Part shown: positions 25,731 through 35,900 of the stretch, piece after piece | Layout of the letters: every line of letters starts with the position of its first letter | How positions within the stretch are numbered: position 1 is the stretch's first letter | Source of the DNA: G958296245 sp963664035 | GTDB lineage: Bacteria > Chloroflexota > Dehalococcoidia > Lucifugimonadales > G958296245 | Assembly (NCBI GenBank): GCA_963664035.2 | Contig: OY760867.2 | Span: 2,728,001 to 2,792,000, forward strand | Direction: 5' to 3' | DNA: 64,000 nt | Position numbers and translations under genes: made by a program | Notes under the pieces: model-generated | Told to the model about the DNA's origin: nothing | Database searches by the model: none | Seen by the model: the letters and a program-made list of their open reading frames with translations, nothing else

Positions 25731-27035
25731 ATGACCTCAAAGGCTCCCGTAGACGCGGTGTTGGTGGGCGCAGGCCGCAGAGGCTTTCGCAACTTCGGGG
25801 GGTACGCCCTCGAGCATCCCGGCGACCTGCGCATCATCGCCGTCGCCGAGCCCAACGACGCGCTCAGGGACCGCTTCGCGCGAGCCCACGACATCCCCTC
25901 CGAGCTGGCATTCCGCTCCTGGGAAGACCTGGCCGGCCGGCCGCGGCTGGCCCCGGCCCTCATCAACGCCTCCAACGACACGACCCACTACGCCTCCACG
26001 ATGGCCGCAATGGAGTCCGGCTACCAGGTGCTGACCGAGAAGCCGGTCGCCGTCACACCGGAGCATTGCGTCAGCCTCGCCCGGACAGCCGACAGGCTGG
26101 GCGCCGACGTGTGGGTCTGCCACGAGCTGAGGAACACCGACTACTTCGGCGCCGTGCGCGAGATCGTCCGCTCGGGCCGCCTCGGCGAGATCGTCCACGT
26201 CGGCCACCGGGAGAACGTCTCCTACTGGCACATGGCCCACAGCTTCATACGCGGCAACTGGTCCAACGAGGCCACGTCGGGGCCCATGATCCTCACCAAG
26301 TGTTGCCACGACTTCGACATCCTCTACTGGATATTCGGCATCCGCGTCAAGCGTCTCTCATCGTTCGGCGCCCTGAGGCACTACCGCCCCGAGCGCGCCC
26401 CGCACCCGGACGTGCCGGAGCGCTGCACCGACGGCTGCCCGGTGGAGGACGAGTGCCCCTTCTACGCCCCCAGGATCTACCTGGGAGACCGCATGGGGCT
26501 GCTCGCCGGGACCGTGTCGCCGCTTGACGCCAGCCGGGCCGGAGTGAAGCGCGGGTTGCAGACTGGCCCGTACGGCGAATGCGTCTACCGCGCGGGCAGC
26601 GACGTCGTCGACCACCAGGTCGTCAGCATGGAGACCGAGGACGGCCTGACCGTGACCCTGACGATGCACGGCCACTCCCACGTCGAGGGGCGCTCGATGC
26701 GCTACGACGGCAGCCGCGCCACGCTCATCGGCGACTTCTCCGATCCGGAGCCCGACATCGTAGTCCACGACCATCTCACCGAGACGAGCGAGAGGACGGT
26801 GCCGTACGCCTCCGCCGGCCACGGCGGAGGCGACGAGCGGCTCATGGCGGCCTTCGTCCGCGCCGTGCGGGATGGAGACCGGTCGGGCGTCAGCCCGGTG
26901 CAGGAGGCGCTCCAGAGCCACCTGCTCGCCTTCGCGGCCGAGGAGTCCAGGCTCAACGGGGGCGTTCTGATCGACATGGACGAGTACACCCGCCGCTTCG
27001 AGCTAGCGGCCCGCTCACCGGAGGATGCGTCATGA
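25731..27035 (+). CDS. Gfo/Idh/MocA family oxidoreductase with Cys-rich insertion
   Basis: 434 residues. The N-terminal Rossmann motif is VLVGAGRRGFRNFGGYAL and VLTEKPVAVTPE carries the EKP lysine. The substrate domain has KCCHDFDILYWIFG, the usual catalytic HD segment, and a Cys-containing insert CTDGCPVEDECPFYAPRIYL characteristic of one subfamily. It is predicted to act on a sugar or inositol derivative with NAD(P). It overlaps the next gene by four bases (ATGA), so the two are coupled. Confidence 0.92.
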   Translation: MTSKAPVDAVLVGAGRRGFRNFGGYALEHPGDLRIIAVAEPNDALRDRFARAHDIPSELAFRSWEDLAGRPRLAPALINASNDTTHYASTMAAMESGYQVLTEKPVAVTPEHCVSLARTADRLGADVWVCHELRNTDYFGAVREIVRSGRLGEIVHVGHRENVSYWHMAHSFIRGNWSNEATSGPMILTKCCHDFDILYWIFGIRVKRLSSFGALRHYRPERAPHPDVPERCTDGCPVEDECPFYAPRIYLGDRMGLLAGTVSPLDASRAGVKRGLQTGPYGECVYRAGSDVVDHQVVSMETEDGLTVTLTMHGHSHVEGRSMRYDGSRATLIGDFSDPEPDIVVHDHLTETSERTVPYASAGHGGGDERLMAAFVRAVRDGDRSGVSPVQEALQSHLLAFAAEESRLNGGVLIDMDEYTRRFELAARSPEDAS

Positions 27036-28609
27036 AGAAACCCAGGCTGATCTACTACAACGACCTGCGCCACTACCTGATGTACCGCTTCGACCCTCCC
27101 ATGAGCCTGCACCAGTTCCGGCGGCCCGTCGACGAGATACTATGCACGGGCGTCGATACGCTGTCGGTGGGACTCGCGTCCGGCCAGACCTTCTGGCACG
27201 ACACGAAGGTCGGCCTGAAGTGGGGCGAGCGCGTGGAGCGCCACAACAACGGCGTCATGTGGTGGCGGGCGGGGGAGAACCTCGAGCACGCGCTCAGGCA
27301 GGGCATCGACCCGCTGAAGGTGGTCATCGACAGGGCGCACGAGAAGGGCTTGCAGATACTTTGCAGCCTCAAGCTCAACGACCCGTCGTACCTGGAGTCC
27401 GACAAGCTCTACTGGCTCGGCAAGCTGAAGTGGGACCACCCGGAGGTGATGATCGGCGAGGAGGACCCCGACGAGCCGAAGATCGCGACATGCTCCGACT
27501 ACGCCCGCCCCGAGGTGCGGCAGGAGCGGCTGGACGTGCTGGAGGAGGTCGTCGGAAACTACGGCCCCGACGGCATCGAGCTCGACGACTGCCTGAAGGA
27601 CAGCCACCTGCGCGTCTTCTTCAAGCCGTCGGAGGCGCGGCAGAACACGCCGATACTCACAGGCTTCATCCGCGAGGTGCGCGGCCTGCTCGACCACATG
27701 GGCGAGAAGTGGGGACGGCGCATCGGCCTCGCGATGCGCGTCCATCCCACCGAGGAAGGAAACCTGGCGGCCGGCATGGACGTCCGCGCCTGGCTGTCGG
27801 AGGGTCTACTCGACCTCGTGGTACCGTACCTCGGAGGGTCCCACGAGTATCTAACCGATTCCCAGTTCTCCTTCGACTGGCTCGCCGCCGCCGCCCGCGA
27901 CGCCGGCGCCTGGGTCTACTCGCGGCCGGGCCGCGTGCCCTACGACGACCGTTACTACGAGCAGACCATCGAGATGTTCCGCGCCAACGCCTCCAACCTC
28001 CACGCGCGCGGCGCCGACGGCCTATACATCGAGGACCTGAAGTGGCCCCACGACCGGGACCAGTACGTGGTGCTGCGCGAGATGGGCGACCCCGACGCCT
28101 ACGCCCGCAAGACCAAGCACTTCATGTTCGCGCCGGGCGTCGATACCCCCGACTCAGCGCCCCTGGACCGCCGGCTGCCCGTAACCATGACCGAAGGGCT
28201 GACCGCCCGCATCCCGGTGTTCGTCGGCGACGACCTGGACTCCGCCCGGCAGGACGGGGAGCTGAAGTCGGTCGTGCTGGGCGTCCGCATAGTGCAAATG
28301 GGCCCAGACGACAGGTTCACGTTCAGGTTCAACGGCGAGGAGTTGTCGCAAAACGACGCGGAGATAGTCACCTACTACGGCGGCTCGACTGCCTACGCCG
28401 CCTTCAGGGCGGGGCTGCCAGCGAGCATAAATACCTACTACTGGCACCACTTCGACCTGCCCATCGACCTCGCGCGCCAGGGCGAGAATGTCTTCGAGCT
28501 GACGATGGACAGGCGTTTCGCGGCGCGGACGGAGGACAGGGTCCTCCACCAGATCGAGCTCGTGGTCAAGTACGTGGACCCGCCCGTTCCGGTGATGGGC
28601 CAGGTGTAA
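27032..28609 (+). CDS. TIM-barrel glycoside hydrolase-like protein
   Basis: 525 residues. A barrel-like N-terminal part (RPVDEILCTGVDTLSVGL, GLQILCSLKLND, GPDGIELDDCLKD, GLAMRVHPTEEG, ADGLYIEDLKW) resembles putative family-10-like glycosidases, and a beta-sandwich C-terminal domain follows from about residue 380. Acidic residues in IELDD and YIED are candidate catalytic groups but this is unproven. The start at 27032 has CCGGAGG upstream and overlaps the oxidoreductase stop; the frame is open to 26579 but that part is shadow. It pairs with the coupled oxidoreductase, suggesting breakdown of a modified glycan or glycoside. Confidence 0.75.
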   Translation: MKKPRLIYYNDLRHYLMYRFDPPMSLHQFRRPVDEILCTGVDTLSVGLASGQTFWHDTKVGLKWGERVERHNNGVMWWRAGENLEHALRQGIDPLKVVIDRAHEKGLQILCSLKLNDPSYLESDKLYWLGKLKWDHPEVMIGEEDPDEPKIATCSDYARPEVRQERLDVLEEVVGNYGPDGIELDDCLKDSHLRVFFKPSEARQNTPILTGFIREVRGLLDHMGEKWGRRIGLAMRVHPTEEGNLAAGMDVRAWLSEGLLDLVVPYLGGSHEYLTDSQFSFDWLAAAARDAGAWVYSRPGRVPYDDRYYEQTIEMFRANASNLHARGADGLYIEDLKWPHDRDQYVVLREMGDPDAYARKTKHFMFAPGVDTPDSAPLDRRLPVTMTEGLTARIPVFVGDDLDSARQDGELKSVVLGVRIVQMGPDDRFTFRFNGEELSQNDAEIVTYYGGSTAYAAFRAGLPASINTYYWHHFDLPIDLARQGENVFELTMDRRFAARTEDRVLHQIELVVKYVDPPVPVMGQV

Positions 28610-28628
28610 GCGCGGCTCCGGAGCAGGG

Positions 28629-30038
28629 TTAGCGCTCCAGGAAGACGCGCAGCTTCTCGGCGCGGGACGGGTGGCTGAGCTTGCGCAGGGCCTTCGTCTC
28701 TATCTGGCGGATGCGCTCCCGCGTCACCCCGAGCTCCTTGCCGACCTCCTCCAGCGTATGGGTGCGTCCGCCCTCCATGCCGAAGCGCATCCTGATCACC
28801 TTCGCTTCGCGCTCGCCAAGGGTGTCGAGCACCCTGTTCACGCCGTCCTTGCATAGCTCCTCCGAGGCGGCGTCCGCGGGAGCTTCCACGTTCGAGTCCT
28901 CGATAAGGTCGCCGACGCGGCTCTCTCCCTGGTCTCGTATCGGCGTATCGAGCGAGACGGGTTGCTGCGAGATGTTCAGGAGCTCCCGCACCCGCTCGGG
29001 CGAGATGTCCATCTTGGCGCTGATCTCCTCGTTGGTCGGCTCGCGCCCGTACTCCTGCACCAGCCGGCGCACCACCTTGACCAGCTTGTTGATCGACTCG
29101 ACCACGTGTACCGGCAGCCTGATGACCCTGGAATGCTCGGCCAGCGCGCGCGTGACGCCCTGGCGTACCCACCACGTGGCGTAGGTGCTCAGCTTGTAGC
29201 CGCGCCGGAAGTCGAACTTGTCGACGGCCCTGATCAGGCCGATGTTGCCTTCCTGGATCAGGTCGGGCAGGCTCATGCCCCGGCCCGCGTACCGCTTCGC
29301 CACGCTGACCACCAGCCTGAGGTTCGCCTCCGCCATCGCCTGCTTGGCCGCGCTCCCGTCTTCCCTGGCGTGCTCGAAGTGCCGCCTGCAGGTGTCGGTG
29401 TACCTCTGGAGCCCCGTCGTGGAGACGGGTCGGCCGAGGTAGCGCCGTAGCTGGCGTGGCTCCAGGTGGCCTATGCCGTCGCGCACCACCTCCGGCGGCA
29501 CGAGCCGCCGGCACACCGAGAGGGAGACCGCCAGCGCCGCGGCCTCCTCCGGCTCGCATTCCAGGTCTCCGGCGAGAAGGTCCACCAGGTCGTCGGACAG
29601 CTCGCCGTCGATTGCGTCGCGGACGCGCCCGTCGTTGACCAGTGCCGATATGGTGGGGGGATACGCGCCGAGCAGCCGGCCCAGGGCCTCTGCCAGCCTC
29701 GCCGTCTCGCGCAGCCGGCCAAGCACCTCCTGGAGGGTCTCCAGGGCCAGCGGGGGCCTGCCGAAGCGGGCCGCCAGGTCCGCTTCCAGGTCTCTCAGGC
29801 TCCGGCCGGTCTCGATGCGCCTGCCGAGGTCGCCCTCGTCCACCCGGTCCAGCAGGTCCACCTTGCTGATATCGTGCAGGTAGATGCCGATGCCATCCGA
29901 GCTGGGCTCGCCGGGCGCCTGCCTCTCCGCCACTCCCGGTCTGGCGGAAGTGGCGCCGCCGTAGAGGGGATGGTAGACGTTGCCCGCTTCGCCGCCGGTC
30001 GGAGGGCCGCTGTCCTTGGATAGTCCGCTCTCAGCCAT
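28629..30038 (-). CDS. RNA polymerase sigma-70 factor (RpoD/SigA group)
   Basis: About 469 residues. Region 1.2 is near the N-terminus (IGIYLHDISKVDLLDRVDEG), followed by a roughly 150-residue non-conserved insert, region 2 (AEANLRLVVSVAKRYAGRGM, LSTYATWWVRQGVTRAL), region 3 and region 4 (EEVGKELGVTRERIRQIETK). Regions 2.4 and 4.2 are intact, so it should recognise TTGACA/TATAAT-like promoters. It could be the housekeeping factor or one of several group 2 copies. The first in-frame ATG at 30038 is taken; TTG 30050 is equally possible and no strong ribosome site is seen. Confidence 0.93.
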   Translation of the reverse strand: MAESGLSKDSGPPTGGEAGNVYHPLYGGATSARPGVAERQAPGEPSSDGIGIYLHDISKVDLLDRVDEGDLGRRIETGRSLRDLEADLAARFGRPPLALETLQEVLGRLRETARLAEALGRLLGAYPPTISALVNDGRVRDAIDGELSDDLVDLLAGDLECEPEEAAALAVSLSVCRRLVPPEVVRDGIGHLEPRQLRRYLGRPVSTTGLQRYTDTCRRHFEHAREDGSAAKQAMAEANLRLVVSVAKRYAGRGMSLPDLIQEGNIGLIRAVDKFDFRRGYKLSTYATWWVRQGVTRALAEHSRVIRLPVHVVESINKLVKVVRRLVQEYGREPTNEEISAKMDISPERVRELLNISQQPVSLDTPIRDQGESRVGDLIEDSNVEAPADAASEELCKDGVNRVLDTLGEREAKVIRMRFGMEGGRTHTLEEVGKELGVTRERIRQIETKALRKLSHPSRAEKLRVFLER

Positions 30039-30156
30039 CACGTTACTCAATACGCACGGCCCGCCATTCTGGATTGCCCGCGCTCCTCCATTATTCGTGA
30101 ATCCCAGGCCTCAGCCGCGCCGACCGGAGGGGTGAATCTCCAGTAGTGTCTCTTCG

Positions 30157-30185
30157 TTGCGCACACTGTCTGGCCAATGCATAAT
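30157..30185 (+). promoter_or_regulatory. Promoter of the Phd-type antitoxin gene
   Basis: TTGCGC (30157-30162) and CATAAT (30180-30185) with a 17-base spacer, ending 35 bases before the GTG start of the antitoxin gene. Confidence 0.5.
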
Positions 30186-30220
30186 AGGTTCGGATTGTAA
30201 AGGGGTCGGAGGTATGGCCA

Positions 30221-30541
30221 GTGGCGAAGAGAGTGAGCGTGGCACAGGTGGAAGATCGGCTTTCGGTGCTAGCCGAAGAGGTGGCCTATGAGGGTCAGCA
30301 AGTCATCATAGAGCATGATGGCAGGCCGCTGGCGGCAATAGTGAGCGTGGGTTGTCAGGAGTTGTTGGAACAAGACTGCTCGACTTCGGCACGCCCCCAG
30401 GGCGCTCTTGCGCTAGTGGGTGCTTGGCGAGAGGTGGACGACAAGGACATCGAGTCTCTGATCAAGGATATCTATGCTGGCCGGGAGAGCGACGTGGGAC
30501 GCGCGGTAGAGTCGTCACGGGGAACGTCCGGCACCCGATAG
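30221..30541 (+). CDS. Phd/YefM family antitoxin (no adjacent toxin)
   Basis: 106 residues beginning AKRVSVAQVEDRLSVLAEEV and continuing VIIEHDGRPLAAIVSV, the classic Phd/YefM DNA-binding domain. The C-terminal 45 residues are a disordered-looking tail normally used to bind the toxin. GTG 30221 has GGAGG eight bases upstream. The next gene is on the opposite strand and unrelated, so the partner toxin is missing or elsewhere. Confidence 0.8.
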   Translation: MAKRVSVAQVEDRLSVLAEEVAYEGQQVIIEHDGRPLAAIVSVGCQELLEQDCSTSARPQGALALVGAWREVDDKDIESLIKDIYAGRESDVGRAVESSRGTSGTR

Positions 30542-30569
30542 ATGGTCGGAGGTGGAGGATTTGGGCTCT

Positions 30570-31190
30570 TCACTCCCCCACCATGGCCCTGATCTCGTCG
30601 AGCGAGACAGTGGCGGGCGCTGCGAAGGCTTCGGGGTCTTCCAGGGCAAACGTACCGGGCGGCTCCACTGCCGGCAGCCATGCCCTGAAGATACTCCCCC
30701 GGACGGAGTAGTCAACCACTGGATTCCAACTGGCCGGGTCCATCCACCCCAGCCAGAGTTGATCCTCGAAGCGTCTGAGGAAGACGAGCGCCTGCCGGAA
30801 GTCCCACCGGCGTTCGCGGGCCGGCAGCAACTGCTCTATGGCAATATCCATTGCATCGTCACGGCTCATCCCGTCCGTGTCGTAGTAGGCGTGAGCCGTG
30901 ATTTGCGTCTCGCCCGCGCCCTTCAGGTATTCAAGCACGGAGAACCTGAAGACGAGCGCCGGCAAGTACCCGTCGGACGGATGGAGCACCGCTTGGGGCT
31001 TGACTGTCAAGAGCCGCACCCTGGCGATTACCACGGACTGGCGAACCATTTTATCGACGGGTGCCGGGCCAAGCTCCCACTCCGGTAAAGTGAGGATGTA
31101 TACCCTTGCCTCTTGGCGGAATAGCCAGAGCGCGAACACCACGAGCACGATCGGGGCCAGGGCGATGGCTATGAAGATTACGCTTCTCAA
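30570..31190 (-). CDS. Membrane-anchored protein, short paralogue of the lipoprotein family
   Basis: 206 residues. One N-terminal transmembrane helix (residues 4-24), then VFRFSVLEYLKGAGETQITA and RRWDFRQALVFLRRF, which match the N-terminal domain of the lipoproteins at 20160-21587 and 62009-63922. It lacks their C-terminal FDPYASST domain and lipobox. Function unknown. It converges with the Phd gene. Confidence 0.7.
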   Translation of the reverse strand: MRSVIFIAIALAPIVLVVFALWLFRQEARVYILTLPEWELGPAPVDKMVRQSVVIARVRLLTVKPQAVLHPSDGYLPALVFRFSVLEYLKGAGETQITAHAYYDTDGMSRDDAMDIAIEQLLPARERRWDFRQALVFLRRFEDQLWLGWMDPASWNPVVDYSVRGSIFRAWLPAVEPPGTFALEDPEAFAAPATVSLDEIRAMVGE

Positions 31191-31224
31191 CTTGTTGCCC
31201 CCTGTATATTAGAACGAGGTGGTA

Positions 31225-31725
31225 TCAGACACCCAACTGCCGGATGCGAACAGCTAACTCAGGTTTGGGAACGGGACATCTTGGATCGTCCCTCATCGCT
31301 TCAAGCACGCTCACGACCTGGGACGCCGATAGAATGCCGGCGTCCAGCATTCTTCCGACGACCCACAGTGCGTCCAAGTGTGCGATGCCCTTGGACTCGG
31401 CGACACTACGCATGGTCCTGTCTTCCGTCAGCAGGCGCCATCCTCGACGGTCGGCAAGCGCAAGAGCAAATGAGTCGACCAAACTCAGGGCCGGCCGCTC
31501 GAACCGATAGGCAATTGCCGTTTCCAAGCCTTTGGCATCCAGTGATTCCACCCTCAGGCCGAAGCCAAGGAGATCTCGTCGGCTGTACGAACCGAGGTCT
31601 ATCAGCTCCTCATGGAACAGGATGTCGGGCACCGCGAACTGAAACTCCAGTGCGAACATCTTGTCCAGCACCTCGCGCTTCGAGAATTCAATCAGGATGG
31701 AGCTGTCGCTGACGAGGACCTTCAT
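31225..31725 (-). CDS. PIN domain protein, toxin partner of the Xre-ImmA protein
   Basis: 166 residues. PIN-type acidic residues are at Asp7 (VLVSDSSILIEF), Asp in LSLVDSFALALA and Asp in LLTEDRTMRSVAE, placed as in ribonuclease PIN toxins. It starts eight bases after the stop of the upstream Xre-ImmA gene, so the pair is one operon. Predicted role: metal-dependent ribonuclease held in check by its partner. Confidence 0.85.
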   Translation of the reverse strand: MKVLVSDSSILIEFSKREVLDKMFALEFQFAVPDILFHEELIDLGSYSRRDLLGFGLRVESLDAKGLETAIAYRFERPALSLVDSFALALADRRGWRLLTEDRTMRSVAESKGIAHLDALWVVGRMLDAGILSASQVVSVLEAMRDDPRCPVPKPELAVRIRQLGV

Positions 31726-31733
31726 CCGCTCCC

Positions 31734-32786
31734 CTAAGCGGCCGAACCAGCCATGATGGCTTCGATCTCGCTGACCCGCAGTCTGAGCAGCTCCGCAGCC
31801 TTGGATTCCGAAATCTCATTCTCTGCCAGGGCTCTCAAGCAGAGTCGGCGGAAACGGGTGGCGCTCTCCGTTCGTTCGAGAGGACGTGGCTCCTCGGTTC
31901 TCCAGGTGCTTCCGATGCTGTCAAATATGTCCCGGAGAGTGGTCTCCGTGATGATTCCCAAGTCACGCATTCGCATGACGAGGGCCGCGGCGCTGATGCC
32001 GAACATATGCTTGATCTCGATGAGTTCACCGAATCCGAAATTGAGCCTACGGCGTCCTACCTCACGGATAAGCTCGTCCCCTGGCGCCAAGAATGCGCCG
32101 GCAAAGCGCTGGCAGGCTCTTTCTTCCCGTATCGTGGGTGCGACATCCAAGACCAGGTGGCCCAATTCGTGAGCAATCGTGAAGCGCTCTCGTTCGAGAG
32201 ACTTCCCCGTGGAGCAGACCACAACTCGAACATCGTCCCCATCCCCCCGACGCACCCGGCAACTGAGCCCATCCACCGACCCGGGCAGACTCAGCTTGAA
32301 TACCTTGATGCCGCGCTCCTCCATTAGCTCGGTCATGTCCGGGATCGGACCGCCTCCGAGATTCCAGGCGATGCGAACCGACGCGGCTGCCCTTTCCGCT
32401 TCCTCCAAGGTGGCGATTCGATAGGGCGCCCCATCAAGATCGTCTTGCTCCGCTGCATCTATCCCCAGGATCTCCTCCACCTGCAGGTAGCGGTCCACGT
32501 GATCAAGAACCTCCCCCTCCACCGCGGCACGCTCTCGCGCCCTCGTCGAGGCCAGCTTCCTGAACTCAACAGACTCCAGTGAGACGTTCGAGGGGCTTAG
32601 CAGGTAGCCCAAGGATACGTCCAGGGCCTCCGCGAGGGCGATGGCTATGGTTGAGCTCGGCATCATCTCCGCACGCTCGTACTTGCCGATCGCTTGGGCC
32701 GAGACGATGCCATCCATGGCTGAGGACAATGCCCGTAACGACAGGCCACTGCGTCTTCTTGCGAGTTTGAGACGTTCGCTGAACAT
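31734..32786 (-). CDS. Xre-family HTH regulator fused to ImmA/IrrE-type zinc peptidase
   Basis: 350 residues. Residues 3-60 are an Xre helix-turn-helix (RLKLARRRSGLSLRALSSAM, SAQAIGKYERAE). The middle contains the peptidase motif His206-Glu207-x2-His210 (AHELGH) with ACQRFAGAFLAPG after it, as in COG2856 proteins. Such fusions act as antitoxins or as protease-controlled repressors, as ImmA does for ICEBs1. It is followed by the PIN gene, and its own promoter carries a palindrome. The start has GGAAGGAA upstream. Confidence 0.9.
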   Translation of the reverse strand: MFSERLKLARRRSGLSLRALSSAMDGIVSAQAIGKYERAEMMPSSTIAIALAEALDVSLGYLLSPSNVSLESVEFRKLASTRARERAAVEGEVLDHVDRYLQVEEILGIDAAEQDDLDGAPYRIATLEEAERAAASVRIAWNLGGGPIPDMTELMEERGIKVFKLSLPGSVDGLSCRVRRGDGDDVRVVVCSTGKSLERERFTIAHELGHLVLDVAPTIREERACQRFAGAFLAPGDELIREVGRRRLNFGFGELIEIKHMFGISAAALVMRMRDLGIITETTLRDIFDSIGSTWRTEEPRPLERTESATRFRRLCLRALAENEISESKAAELLRLRVSEIEAIMAGSAA

Positions 32787-32801
32787 GGGTTCCTTCCTTT
32801 C

Positions 32802-32848
32802 GGTTTACATTTTATGGCAGAATAGCCGTATGTGTAAACCGGCGTCAA
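32802..32848 (-). promoter_or_regulatory. Promoter with overlapping palindromic operator for the Xre-ImmA/PIN operon
   Basis: Minus-strand TTGACG (32848-32843) and TATTCT (32824-32819), 18-base spacer. A perfect inverted repeat GGTTTACA (32802-32809) / TGTAAACC (32833-32840) straddles the -10 and spacer, so a bound dimer would block transcription. This fits auto-repression by the Xre protein. Confidence 0.65.
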
Positions 32849-32993
32849 ACGTGAGTTGACAGGACAGGAACGGATGTGCTTCCATTGGGACGTGGGCGCC
32901 CGCTAGGGACGCCCCTGCGGGAAACGGGTACCATGTCGGCAGGCAGGTGAAGGCAGGGTAGTCCCTGCGCCTACGCGCGAGAGGGGAGAGGCG

Positions 32994-35900
32994 ATGTCCG
33001 GGTCTGAATCGTTGTCGTTGCTGCATCCGTTGGTGCGCGACTGGTTCGTCGGCGAGTTCGGGGAGCCTACGGACGCGCAGGCGCTGGGGTGGCCGGCGAT
33101 TGCGCGCGGGCGGCATACGCTGATCGCGGCGCCGACGGGGTCGGGCAAGACGTTGGCGGCGTTCCTGACGTGCATCGACGGACTGGTGCGGCAGGGGCTG
33201 GACGGGGGGCTGGACGACCGGACGCAGGTCGTGTACGTGTCGCCGCTGAAGGCGCTGTCCAACGACATCCACCGCAACCTGGCCGTGCCGCTGGAGGGCA
33301 TCAGGAGGCTGGCCGCGGAGCGGGGCGAGGCGCTGCCGGAGATAAGGACCGCGGTTAGGACGGGGGACACGCCGGCGTCGGAGCGGCAGGCGATGGCGAA
33401 GCGTCCGCCGCACGTCCTGATAACGACGCCGGAGTCGCTGTACATACTGCTCACGTCGGAGAGCGGCCGGCAGAGCCTGAAGGGCGCTGCGACGCTCATC
33501 CTGGACGAGCTTCACGCCGTCGTGGGCAACAAGCGCGGCTCCCACCTGAGCCTGTCCGTGGAGAGGCTGTGCGCGCTGGCGGACGGGCCGGTGACGCGCG
33601 TCGGGCTGTCGGCCACGCAGCGGCCCATCGACGAGGTGGCGCGGTTCCTGGTGGGCGCGGGTTCGATGGACGACGACGGGAACGCGCGGTGCGCGGTGGT
33701 GGACACCGGGCACGCTAGGGAGATGGACATCTCCATCGAGCTGCCGCCCGGCGACGAGCTCGGGCCGATTACGACCCACGAGCAGTGGGCGCACGTGCTG
33801 GACCGCATCGCGGCCATGGTGGGAGAGCACCGCACGACGTTGGTGTTCGTCAACACGCGGCGGCTCGTGGAGCGGGTGGCGCACCTGATGTCGGAGCGGC
33901 TGGGGGAAGAGCACGTCGTGGCGCACCACGGCAGCTTGTCCCAGAAACGCCGGCACGACGCGGAGCGGCGGCTCAAGGAGGGACAGGTGCGCCTCTGCGT
34001 GGCGACCGCGTCGCTGGAGCTCGGCATCGACGTCGGCACGGTCGACCTAGTGTGCCAGATCGGGTCGCCGCGCTCCATCAGCCTGCTGCTCCAGAGGGTA
34101 GGGCGGTCGGGGCACCACCTGGCCGCTACGCCCAAGGGCCGGCTCTTTCCGCTGACGCGGGACGAGCTGCTGGAGTGCATGGCCCTCATCAGGGGTTTTG
34201 CAAGACGCAACCTCGACAGGCTGATCATGCCTCCGTGGCCGCTGGACGTGCTCGCCCAGCAGATCGTGGCGGAGACGGCGGCCAGGGAATGCGCGGAGGA
34301 CGGCCTGTTCGATCTGTGCCGCCGCGCGTACCCGTACAGGGACCTGCCGCGCGAGAAGTACGACGAGGTGTTGGACACGCTGTCGCGCGGGATCGCCCCA
34401 CGCGAGGGTCGCCGTGGGGCCTACGTACACAGGGACGCGGTGAACGGCGTGCTGCGGGCGCGCCGAGGGGCGCGGCTGGCGGCGCTGACCGGCGGCGGCG
34501 CTATCCCGGACAACGCCGACTACGACGTGATCGCCGAGCCCGACAATACCTTCGTCGGCACCGTGAACGAGGACTTCGCCGTAGAGAGCATGAGGGGCGA
34601 CGTCTTCCTGCTCGGCAACACCCCCTGGCGCATCCGCCGCGTAGAGGCGGGCAGGGTACGCGTGGAGGACGCCAGCGGCTCCAGTCCGACCATACCGTTC
34701 TGGCTCGGCGAGGCGCCCGGCCGCACCGTCGAGCTCTCGGACGAGCTCTCGGACCTGCGGCAGGAGCTCCACTCGCGGACCGAGGCCGGCGACGGTGTGG
34801 AGTGGCTCACGGAGCAGGGGTTCGGGAAGGACGCCGCCGAGCAGGCCGCCGCCTACGTATCCGAGGGGGTACGGGTGCTGGGCGCCGTGCCGACTAAGGA
34901 GCGCATCGTCGCCGAGCGCTTCTTCGACGAGGCCGGGGGGCTGCAACTGGTCATCCACTCGCCGTTCGGCTCGCGGGTCAACAGGGCTTGGGGCATGTCG
35001 CTGCGCAAGGAGATATGCCGCGCATTCGACTTCGAGCTACAGGCGGCGGCCACCGAGGACGGGATCAACCTCTCGCTGGGGCCGGGGATGACGTTCCAAT
35101 TGCAGGACGTGTTCCGGTACATCAAGGCGGACAAGGCCGAGAAGGTGCTGACGCAGGCCATATTGCAGGCGCCCCTCTTCGGCGTCCGCTGGCGTTGGTC
35201 GGCCTCAAGGTACCTGGCGCTGCTCAGGTTCTCCGGGGGAAGGAAGGTGCCCGCTCCGATACAGCGCATGCGCTCCGAGGACCTGCTGGCCGCGGTCTTC
35301 CCCGAGCAGGTCGCCTGCCAGGACAACGCGCCGCCGGGGGACGTGGAGGTGCCCGCCCACCCGCTCGTATTCGAGACGATGCGCGACTGCCTCACCGAGG
35401 CGATGGACGTGGAGGGGTTCCGGCGGCTGCTGGCGGACATCGAGAGCGGCAAGATAGAGGTCTTCGCTAGGGATACGACGCAGCCCTCGGTCTTCAGCCA
35501 CCAGGTGCTGAACGCCATGCCGTACGCCTTCCTGGACGACGCGCCGCTGGAGGAGCGCCGCTCCAGGGCGGTCGCGCTCAGGCGCGCGCTGCCGGAGGAC
35601 GCGCGGGACCTGGCGGCACTGGATCCGAACGCCATCGCGTCGGCGTCGGCGAACGCCTGGCCGCCGATGCGCGACGCGTACGAGCTTCACGACGCGCTGC
35701 TCACGCTGGGCATGCTCACGGAGGCGGACATCGAGGGGGCAGCCACAAGGGCAGCCCCTACGGCGGACGTGTCGCGGGGGCAGGGGCCTGCCTGGCAGGC
35801 AGACAGGCCGTTGGAGGTGGAGCGGCGGGCGCAGTGGCTCCGGTCGCTTGCGGAGGATGGCCGGGCCGTGCAGGCATTCTACGGCGACGGGCGCTCGGCC

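Noticed and set aside
26579..27031. N-terminal extension of the glycosidase-like protein to 676 residues
   Set aside because: It lies inside the Gfo/Idh/MocA gene in another frame; ATG 27032 has a ribosome site and the typical ATGA overlap.
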